Positions 42,325 through 49,274 of a stretch of 55,575 bases of DNA are shown in pieces. Numbering within the stretch: position 1 is the stretch's first letter; every line of letters begins with the position of its first letter. The position numbers and the translations under genes are program-made. The notes under the pieces were generated by a model. That model made no database searches and was not told where the DNA came from. It saw only the letters and a program-made list of their open reading frames with translations. The stretch lies in contig QHYJ01000081.1 in NCBI GenBank assembly GCA_003223255.1, positions 1 to 55,575 on the forward strand, written 5' to 3'. This stretch comes from Acidobacteriota bacterium (GTDB lineage Bacteria > Acidobacteriota > Terriglobia > Acidiferrales > UBA7541).

Positions 42325-42747
42325 GCAAGTACGTTTAGTTTAGCACGAGTAGCCGCAATTGAGGGCCGGGCGCGCTTGGGGTCGGCCAAGAAAGTCCCCA
42401 GAGCGGTTTCGGAATGGAGCCTGCCAAACCCAATTTGGCCTTGCCCTCCACGCGGAGCCCTCGCAATCTTCTTACCCACCAACTTTCTAACCTAGAAAGC
42501 ATCAAATTTGAGACCTCTTGAAGCTAACCCCAGCCGATGCAGCAGTGGCCCTAGCAGGAGTTTACAAGATACAGGACGCTGAGAGGATAAGTCTCGGCGT
42601 GGGAATGGGTTGGCGACACCCGGTTGTATGTCCTAATCGACGGAACTCAGCGCTTGCCGGGCGCGTAGCGCTGGAGATTGAGCAGAGAAAAGAGCCGCTG
42701 CTGAAGCGGAGGGGACACGGGCTTTAGTAGTCTGAGTATGGTAGAAC

Positions 42748-42776
42748 TTGACAACAGACGGCGCACGGCCTTATCC
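42748..42776 (+). promoter_or_regulatory. Promoter of the cytochrome cluster
   Basis: TTGACA, 17-bp spacer, TTATCC; about 30 bases before the first cytochrome start. The interval 42325-42747 holds no gene that I can support. Confidence 0.55.
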
Positions 42777-42805
42777 GGGCGCTGACATCTCAGGAGGAAG
42801 GAAAC

Positions 42806-43153
42806 ATGCGCAAGACAACCAGTTGGATCGCAGGGATCACGGTGATTGCCGTTGTACTGGCCACGATCGTTTTCCTGAGCGCCCCGGCGAACGCAGACTC
42901 CGCCGCTGCCGAAGCCACGTACAAGGCAAAGTGCGCCGGCTGCCACGGACCGGATGGCAGGGGCGAAACGGCCACGGGCAAGATGATGAAGGTGAAGGAC
43001 TTTTCTTCCGAGGAAGTCCAGAAGATGAGCGATGCAGACTTGTTTGCGGCCATCAGCTCCGGCAAGGGCAAGATGCCGCCGTATAAAACGCTCTCCGCGG
43101 ACCAGGCGAAGGACCTCGTGGCTTTCATCCGAGCATTCGAGAAAAAGAAGTAA
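42806..43153 (+). CDS. Small exported cytochrome c
   Basis: 115 residues. Signal peptide (MRKTTSWIAGITVIAVVLAT, cleavage near ANADS), one haem site CAGCH, and the axial Met in KGKMPPYKTLSADQ. Class I mono-haem electron carrier in the periplasm. Strong AGGAGGAAGG site 5 bases before the ATG and a good promoter upstream. First of two similar cytochromes followed by a multihaem NapC-like protein, probably one electron-transfer unit. Confidence 0.92.
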   Translation: MRKTTSWIAGITVIAVVLATIVFLSAPANADSAAAEATYKAKCAGCHGPDGRGETATGKMMKVKDFSSEEVQKMSDADLFAAISSGKGKMPPYKTLSADQAKDLVAFIRAFEKKK

Positions 43154-43243
43154 CTGGACGAACTCGAGACGGATTTGCTGGCGCGAAGTGTTCTCCACGC
43201 GAAAGGCGTGGCGCGTCATCACCATCAAGGCAAGGAGAAAAAC

Positions 43244-43534
43244 ATGAAGAAGGTTATTTCAGGGATTGCAGTAGTTGCCATGCTGTGCCTGGTAGGCTCA
43301 GTCTCTCGAGCCGACGATACGGCCAACGGTGAGAAAACTTTCAAAGCGAAGTGCGCCGCTTGTCACGGCCCGGATGCGGCCGGCAAGCCCGCGATGAAAT
43401 CGCCGTCGATCAAGGGCAAAACGGCCGAGGACATTCAGAAAGCGATCTCCACTTCGCCGAAGCACGCCAGCTTGAAGAGTCTAACTGCGGACCAGGTGAA
43501 CGAACTCGCTGCTTATCTGGCCACCTTGAAGTAG
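43244..43534 (+). CDS. Small exported cytochrome c
   Basis: 96 residues. Signal peptide (MKKVISGIAVVAMLCLVGSV, cleavage near SRADD), haem site CAACH, and a C-terminal helix VNELAAYLATLK. The usual loop Met is not obvious after PAMKSPSIKG. Paralogue of the upstream cytochrome (same KAKCA-CHGPD core). AAGGAG ribosome-binding site; 90-bp gap from the first gene, so likely co-transcribed. Confidence 0.9.
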   Translation: MKKVISGIAVVAMLCLVGSVSRADDTANGEKTFKAKCAACHGPDAAGKPAMKSPSIKGKTAEDIQKAISTSPKHASLKSLTADQVNELAAYLATLK

Positions 43535-43643
43535 CTAAAACCAGTACCTTCGGTCTCAGGGTTTTCGGTCGGAGATGAACTTCAAGATATATCGAACACG
43601 ACGAACTGCAGAGCCATTGGATTAGTTCTTGCTTCCGCGCGAC

Positions 43644-43670
43644 AGCCCCGGAGCTCCCCGGGCCGGGGCT
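43644..43670 (+). terminator. Hairpin between the small cytochromes and the NapC-like gene
   Basis: AGCCCCGG/CCGGGGCT, 8-bp perfect stem with an 11-base loop, followed by CTCCTTGT. It may attenuate transcription into the multihaem gene or separate two units. Confidence 0.45.
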
Positions 43671-43728
43671 CTCCTTGTAAGAGAAGGCTTTTCTTCCCGG
43701 AAGAGGAGTAAGGCGAACACACCTCGAT

Positions 43729-45114
43729 ATGACCATTCGCGAAACGATCCGGAGCTGGGTGCGGCTCCTGTACTTTCTTGGACAAAATCCCGTCAGTTTC
43801 GTCGGCGCCGTGCTCACCACCAGCGGCGCGGTTACCCTCATGGCCTTCTGGTTTTATGATTTTCTGCTCCCAGGACCGCCCCATCCTTATATTGGCATTT
43901 TGCTCTTTCTGATTTTGCCGGGAGTTTTCGCCCTCGGTTTGTTGATTATTCCCGTCGGAATTTTGGTGCGCCGCCACAAGCTCAAAGCCCAGGGACAGCT
44001 CCTGGACATTTATCCGGCGACCAATCTTCGCGAGCCCATGGTCCGTCACGGAGTTTTTGTCGTCGGGGCCGCAACCTTTGTAAACGTCCTCATCTTCGGA
44101 ACCGCTTCGTACCGCGGCGTCGAGTACATGGATTCCACGCAATTCTGCGGGCAAACCTGCCACACGGTCATGACACCGGAGTTTACCGCCTATCAAAACT
44201 CCCCTCACGCGCGCGTCAACTGCGTGGAATGCCACATCGGTCCGGGACCAGGATGGTTCGTACGTTCTAAGCTCTCGGGCGTGCGGCAGGTTTTCGCGGT
44301 TACCTTTCATACCTACTCACGGCCCATTCATGCGCCGGTCAAATACCTGCGCCCCGCGCGGGAAACCTGCGAGCAGTGCCACTGGCCGCAGCGCTTCACC
44401 GGGGACAAGTTCGTGGTGAAAACCACGTACAAGGACGACGAGAAGAACACTCCGCAGACCACTGTCATGTTGCTCAAGATCGGTGGCCACACGTGGCAAG
44501 GATCGGCGGGAATTCATGGCCGGCACCTTGATGAAGGTTCGCGTATCCGCTACATCTCCATTGACGATCAGCGCCAGGTGATTCCTGTCGTTTATTACGC
44601 CAACGACCAGGGCAAGACCGTCGAATACGTCTCGAGCGACATGCAAGCCACGAAGCAGCAACTGGACGCCGGGGAACATCGCTCGATGGACTGCGTGGAT
44701 TGTCATAATCGCCCGACCCACGCGTTCGACTTGCCGGAAACGGCCGTGAACCGGCAGATGTACGCGGGACGCATCAGCCCGGAATTACCGTTCATCCGCA
44801 AAAAAGCCGTGGAGCTTTTGAAGGCCGATTATCCCGACCGCAGCGCCGCGCAACAGCGCATTATCGACGAGCAGTCTGCGCAGAGCGTGGCAGACATCTA
44901 CCTGCGCAATATTTTCCCCTCGATGAAGGTGACCTGGGGCGTGCACCCCAACAACATCGGGCATACGGATTTTCCCGGCTGCTTCCGTTGTCACGATGGA
45001 AGCCATACGAGCGCAGACGGCCAAACGATTACGAACGATTGCTCCGCCTGCCACAATTTGTTGGCCGTGGAAGAAACGAACGCCAAGGTCCTGACCGATC
45101 TGGGGCTGAAATAA
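43729..45114 (+). CDS. NapC/NirT-like membrane multihaem cytochrome c
   Basis: 461 residues. Three N-terminal membrane helices (VGAVLTTSGAVTLMAFWFYD, ILLFLILPGVFALGLLIIPV, FVVGAATFVNVLIFGTASY), then a periplasmic domain with haem sites CGQTCH (CxxxCH spacing), CVECH, CEQCH, CVDCH, CFRCH and CSACH. NapC/NrfH relatives take electrons from quinol and pass them to periplasmic oxidoreductases; here the natural acceptors may be the two small cytochromes just upstream. The first, 5-spaced site is also found in this subfamily as far as I recall. Start ATG 43729 follows a weak GAGGAG further upstream. Confidence 0.9.
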   Translation: MTIRETIRSWVRLLYFLGQNPVSFVGAVLTTSGAVTLMAFWFYDFLLPGPPHPYIGILLFLILPGVFALGLLIIPVGILVRRHKLKAQGQLLDIYPATNLREPMVRHGVFVVGAATFVNVLIFGTASYRGVEYMDSTQFCGQTCHTVMTPEFTAYQNSPHARVNCVECHIGPGPGWFVRSKLSGVRQVFAVTFHTYSRPIHAPVKYLRPARETCEQCHWPQRFTGDKFVVKTTYKDDEKNTPQTTVMLLKIGGHTWQGSAGIHGRHLDEGSRIRYISIDDQRQVIPVVYYANDQGKTVEYVSSDMQATKQQLDAGEHRSMDCVDCHNRPTHAFDLPETAVNRQMYAGRISPELPFIRKKAVELLKADYPDRSAAQQRIIDEQSAQSVADIYLRNIFPSMKVTWGVHPNNIGHTDFPGCFRCHDGSHTSADGQTITNDCSACHNLLAVEETNAKVLTDLGLK

Positions 45115-45219
45115 GCCGCGGGAATCCTTACCGCTGCCGTGAAGCTTGATTTTATGGAGACCGGTATGGCGGTGTATGCAGACAATCCGCAAAGCTCCTC
45201 GAGGGCCTTCCAGCTGAGA

Positions 45220-45417
45220 ATGACGCTCTTTTGCTTCCTCCTTTCCCTGCCATTTCTCACAATTCCTGCCCTAGCTCGTCAGGAGAAGGCGGCTCAGCCG
45301 CTCAAACAGGATGAGGCCTGTCTCGCTTGCCACGGCCAGTCGGACATGAAATCCGAAAAAGGCAAAAGCATTTCGATTCGCACGGAAATTTTCAAGGTGC
45401 ATTCGCAACCAAAGTGA
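45220..45417 (+). pseudogene. Truncated cytochrome c fragment
   Basis: 65 codons: signal-like MTLFCFLLSLPFLTIPALAR, then QDEACLACHGQSDMKSEKGK with one CXXCH, and a short end. Intact relatives carry several more haem sites after this N-terminus. The frame ends in the TGA that overlaps the GTG start of the next gene (GTGA), as if a deletion fused the two. An ATG at 45154 would add a leader that looks non-coding. Confidence 0.55.
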
Positions 45418-46073
45418 AAATACAAATTGACGCGGACCTAAAGAAAAAATGCCCGCGAACAGCGCTCGCGTGCCTCACCGCGCGCGTGCAAACGGGCGCT
45501 TCGCCCGTGTCGCTGCTCGGCGAGATGAATCAACGAGAACTCGAAATCCAGGAGCTGCCGTTTCCCCGCGGCGTCCTGGAATCACCGCAGATTGAAACAG
45601 TCCGCAAAGCCTACAAGTCCCTGGGAAAAGACCCGGCAAGATATCGTGGTTCCGCGGAAGCCCTTCTTCGCAGAATCGTGGCGGGCAAAGGCTTCCCCCA
45701 AATCAACGTTGTTGTGGATGTGATTAACCTAGTTTCCGTTGAAAGCCGGCTGCCCGTCGGCCTTTATGACCTGGCACCCGTCGTGGGAGACATCGTCTTT
45801 CGCGCCGGATGCGCCGGGGAAACCTACAAAGGTATCGGCAAATCCGATTTGAATCTGGAAGGCTTGCCGGTTTTCTCCGATGACCTGGGCCCGCATGGCA
45901 GCGCCACCAGCGATTCCGAGCGCACCATGGTCACTTCGAAAACCGAGGGCATTCTCGCAATCATTGTTTCCTTCGGTGGGCCGGAAGGTCTGGACCGCTG
46001 GACCCAGCGCATGTCTGGCCTGCTCGTCGAGCATGCCTCCGCGCAAAACGTCGAGTCTCGCATCTTGCAGTGA
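45414..46073 (+). CDS. B3/4-domain protein (tRNA-editing-domain fold)
   Basis: 219 residues from GTG. The central part matches the B3/4 (PheT editing) fold: SPQIETVRKAYKSLGKDPAR, YRGSAEALLRRIVAGKGFPQ, INVVVDVINLVSVESRLPVG, LYDLAPVVGDIVFRAG, and a C-terminal TEGILAIIVSFGGPEGLD. In PheT the domain deacylates mischarged tRNA; free-standing proteins may do likewise or act on other amino-acid esters. The overlapped start (GTGA with the upstream cytochrome fragment) suggests a secondary arrangement; the frame is open further upstream. Confidence 0.8.
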   Translation: MKIQIDADLKKKCPRTALACLTARVQTGASPVSLLGEMNQRELEIQELPFPRGVLESPQIETVRKAYKSLGKDPARYRGSAEALLRRIVAGKGFPQINVVVDVINLVSVESRLPVGLYDLAPVVGDIVFRAGCAGETYKGIGKSDLNLEGLPVFSDDLGPHGSATSDSERTMVTSKTEGILAIIVSFGGPEGLDRWTQRMSGLLVEHASAQNVESRILQ

Positions 46074-46290
46074 GCACAGGCGCCGATTCGAATAAACAGT
46101 TGCCAACTCTACCGCAGCCTGTGACCCGCGTCACCAATCTACTGGGCCCAAAGAACAGTAGCACTTCCGTCACAGAATCCATGCAGTCCCATTGATTGCC
46201 GTTAGGCCTTGGCCCGACTATGGTCACAGTGACTTAACTTCCCTGGATGGGTCTGATGTTTCGATCCCACGGGAAAGTGCAAAAACATCC

Positions 46291-47052
46291 ATGGCCACAC
46301 TGAATCGCGCGGAATTGGATCGCCTCGAAAAGCGTGAGCTGCAGCTCACCATCCTAGCCGTGGTGTTTGTGCTGGTGCTGGCCGGCGGGCTCGCTGCGTT
46401 CATGTATCCGCTCGTGTTTCTCCATCCCATCGGCAACAAGTGGACCCTGCGTGTGGCTTTTTTTGGCTTTTGCGGTCTCGCCTTGCTTTTCGTCGGCTAC
46501 CTCCTCGAGCGCCAGCGCACCGTGCTCCAGCTCAAGCAGCAACTGCTGGCGGAAGTGGAACGCAACGTAACCTTGCAGCACCAGGCCAGCGTGGATTTGC
46601 TCCAATCCATGCCCGACCGGAACCATTTCTGGGACCGCCTGACGATGGAATTCCGCCGTGCCATGACCATGCAGAAAACGCTATCTCTGCTGCTGGTGAA
46701 AGCTAAGGCCGGCGCCGGGCCCGCAAAGCCAGACCAGGACGACGCGGCTTGGGGCGACGCGGCCAAAGCTCTGTCCCGTAAACTGCGGCCCACGGACTCC
46801 ATTTACCGGCTCGGCACCGAAATTCTCGCCCTAGTCCTTCCGGAAACGGATTCGTTGACTGCCAAGCGCACTGCCGTCCGTCTTCAGGAAGAGCTGCAGG
46901 ACGTCCGCACAAAGTACGGCAAAGCGTTTGACATCTCTGCGCACAATTATCCGCAGGACGTGCAAAGCGTTCACGAACTGGAAGACATCGTGAAGTCCCT
47001 GCTCCCGGAACAAGAAGACTGGGAGTCTCCGGTTCCATCGAACGCAAAGTAG
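46291..47052 (+). CDS. Membrane protein with degenerate GGDEF-like domain
   Basis: About 253 residues. Two N-terminal helices (LTILAVVFVLVLAGGLAAFM and VAFFGFCGLALLFVGYLLE), a coiled linker (RTVLQLKQQLLAEVERNVTL), and a domain with GGDEF-like layout (ASVDLLQSMPDRNHFWDRLT, SLLLVKAKAG, LRPTDSIYRLGTEILALVLP). The signature GG[D/E]EF is replaced by YRLGTEILA, so cyclase activity is unlikely; it may be a receptor or a dead paralogue. ATG chosen for the start of coherent sequence. Confidence 0.7.
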   Translation: MATLNRAELDRLEKRELQLTILAVVFVLVLAGGLAAFMYPLVFLHPIGNKWTLRVAFFGFCGLALLFVGYLLERQRTVLQLKQQLLAEVERNVTLQHQASVDLLQSMPDRNHFWDRLTMEFRRAMTMQKTLSLLLVKAKAGAGPAKPDQDDAAWGDAAKALSRKLRPTDSIYRLGTEILALVLPETDSLTAKRTAVRLQEELQDVRTKYGKAFDISAHNYPQDVQSVHELEDIVKSLLPEQEDWESPVPSNAK

Positions 47053-47104
47053 ATTTATTTTGCAGCGCCGGCATCTTAGCCGGCGTTTGTTTCTTTTCTC
47101 TGCG

Positions 47105-47132
47105 TTTGTAGTGGCCGCCCTTCAGGTCGGGG
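47105..47132. repeat. REP-like sequence
   Basis: On the reverse strand it reads GACCTGAAGGGCGGCCACTACA, similar to the hairpins at 29884 and 29965 (CTGAAG centre, CTACA tail); the stem is imperfect here. Confidence 0.45.
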
Positions 47133-47140
47133 CTTTTCTC

Positions 47141-48325
47141 TTATTCCAGCGCCTGCTTCAAATCCTCGATCAAATCCTCTTTGTCTTCCAATCCCATGGA
47201 AACGCGCACCGTCCCCGGGCTGACTCCCGCGCGCTTCAATTCTTCGTCGCTCATGTTGTAGTGCGAACTGTAAATCGGCAGGATCACCAGCGACTCCACG
47301 CCGCCCAGGCTCGCCGCCAACAAGAACAGCTGTACGCGATCGCAGAATCGTCGCGCCACCGGCAATCCGCCCTTCATATCAAACGCCAGCATCGAGCCGA
47401 AGCCCCGCATCTGTTTTTTCGCCAGCGCGTGGTCCGGGTGCGACTTCAATCCCGGATAGTGTACGCGCTCGACTTTCGGATGCTTCTCCAAAAACGTCGC
47501 CACCGCCATCGCGTTTTCGCACTGCCGCTGCACGCGCACGCCCAGCGTCTTGATTCCCCGAATCAGCAGATATGCCGCGCCAGGATCCATCGAGCCCCCG
47601 AGATAAATGATCATGTGGCGCACTTTGTCCATCCACGCTTCGCTGCCCACGGAGACGCCCGCGATGATGTCCGAATGTCCGGCCAACGCTTTCGTCGCGC
47701 TGTGCACCACCATGTCGTAGCCCAGCGCGATGGGATTTTGCAGCACCGGCGTCGCGAATGTGTTGTCCATCAGCGCGACGAGTTTGTGCTTTTTCGCGAA
47801 CTCCACCGCTTTTTCGATGTCCACCAGCCGCAGCGTGGGATTCGTGGGCGTTTCGACGTACAGCGCCTTCGTGCGGGCGTTGACTAGTCTTTCGATACCA
47901 CAGAGATCCGGCGGGACGTGGTGTACCGTTATGCCCAGGTTGGGAAACACGTCGCGCATCAACCGGTACGTCCCGCCGTAAAGCTGCGCCGTGGAGATGA
48001 GTTCGTCTCCGCCCTTCAGCACCGCCAGGAGCGACGAGGAAATCGCCGCCATGCCCGAAGCAGTCACCACCGCCGCCTCCGCGCCTTCGAGCGCCGCGAT
48101 TTTCTTTTCCGCCACGCTGAGCGTCGGATTCCCGTAGCGCGTGTAGATGTACGCCTTGTTCTTCCCCTCCGCCCACTCCTTCATTTCCTCCGTGTTGGAA
48201 AACGTGAACGTCGACGAGCGAACGATCTCGGTCACAATAGGGCCATTAACCCCGTAGCGGTTCGGTTCCCCGCTGTGAATGGCTTTGGTTTGAGGACCTT
48301 GGCTGGCTAGCTTTTTCGTGTTCAT
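47141..48325 (-). CDS. Cys/Met-metabolism PLP enzyme (gamma-lyase or gamma-synthase type)
   Basis: 394 residues, full length for the fold-type I trans-sulfuration family. PLP site: MVVHSATKALAGHSDIIAGV with the Schiff-base Lys; active-site Tyr/Arg region YIYTRYGNPTLSVAEKKIAA; phosphate-binding ASGMAAISSSLLAVL; C-terminal Arg in ILPIYSSHYNMSDEELKRAG and SPGTVRVSMGLED. It could be methionine gamma-lyase, cystathionine gamma-synthase or O-acetylhomoserine sulfhydrylase; residues that separate these are not decisive by eye. A truncated second copy lies at 39366-39743. The frame begins with MNTKKLASQGPQTKAIHSGE. Confidence 0.92.
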   Translation of the reverse strand: MNTKKLASQGPQTKAIHSGEPNRYGVNGPIVTEIVRSSTFTFSNTEEMKEWAEGKNKAYIYTRYGNPTLSVAEKKIAALEGAEAAVVTASGMAAISSSLLAVLKGGDELISTAQLYGGTYRLMRDVFPNLGITVHHVPPDLCGIERLVNARTKALYVETPTNPTLRLVDIEKAVEFAKKHKLVALMDNTFATPVLQNPIALGYDMVVHSATKALAGHSDIIAGVSVGSEAWMDKVRHMIIYLGGSMDPGAAYLLIRGIKTLGVRVQRQCENAMAVATFLEKHPKVERVHYPGLKSHPDHALAKKQMRGFGSMLAFDMKGGLPVARRFCDRVQLFLLAASLGGVESLVILPIYSSHYNMSDEELKRAGVSPGTVRVSMGLEDKEDLIEDLKQALE

Positions 48326-48580
48326 GCGAACGAGTGTGCGCTATCTCCGCTAAGAAAAACAGTCTCGAGTGCGGCGTAAGACTGGACAATTTGGGCGGGT
48401 TCCGGTGGCACGCCCTAGCACCTAGCACCGACTTTATGTTGCCACTCTTTTTCCGTCTGCAGGAACAAGATGGCGGTGTAAGATCACAATTCGTTGCGCT
48501 CAAGCTTACCGGGCTTCACAGAGAGCGTCAGGCTTCTCGTTCGGCGTGAGGTTCGCAGCAGGCGACGACGTCCGGCGAAT

Positions 48581-49246
48581 TCATTTGTGGCGAATTTCGA
48601 CCGGGGCGCGAGTGCGGTCGAGAGGAAAAACCTGCACTTGCCATTTCAACGGGACAGACGTGGGCAAATAGCAGATGGTTTTGTCGCAAGCCTGATATTC
48701 GAGCTTCCCGGTGACCGTAAAGGTCTTTCCTTCTTTGCCCAGCGAGCCCCAGAACTCCGCCGTCGAGCTGACCTTCGCATCTTGGTCGATCCGGAACGTT
48801 CCTTCAAAAACGGGCACGTTCTCTTTGATCGCGGGCCGATAAAGAATGTTGGGCTGCGGGTAAGTGACGGGCTTGCGTTCCATTTGCGGGATCGCGTCCA
48901 TCACAAGTTGGATGGGCTTGTAGCCTTGCACGCCGGGCGCGTACACCGGACGGTGACCGTGTCACCCCGATGACCGCCAATGAGCGACTGCGGCTCGAGA
49001 CCGTACATCATGCGGTTGGTATCGTCGTAGAGAGAGAATTTCGCACCTGGTGTGCTTATGAAGCATTCACGAGATTCATTGGAGGCTTCGTCGGCGTTGC
49101 AACTGCTGTAAACAATGATGCCCGACCATGCTCCGGAATTGGCCGTTTTGTTCTGCCCATCTAGGGTCTAGGATGGTCGCGAAAGAACTAAGCGCCATCA
49201 GAAAGATAAAGATGCGCATCGCAACCGGCCGAGATCTGAACGCCAT
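48581..49246 (-). pseudogene. Redoxin/nDsbD gene, internally deleted paralogue of the selenoprotein
   Basis: Both ends match 39981-41288. The 5' end reads signal-like sequence, then in a shifted frame SGAWSGIIVYSSCNADEASN, LYDDTNRMMYGLEPQSLI and GDTVTVR. The 3' end reads VYAPGVQGYKPIQLVMDAIP to EYQACDKTICYLP and ends at 48581. Between VTVR and VYAPG about 225 residues are missing, including the whole redoxin with its UxxC position, and the junction near 48950 is out of frame. A second frame change lies near 49140. It precedes the intact PLP enzyme gene in the same order as the other copy. Confidence 0.75.
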
Positions 49247-49274
49247 TTTGGGTTCGTAACTTGGGAGAATGCGA

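Noticed and set aside
43410-44310. Reverse-strand open frames opposite the cytochrome genes
   Set aside because: They lie antisense to multiple CXXCH-bearing genes and show no conserved features.
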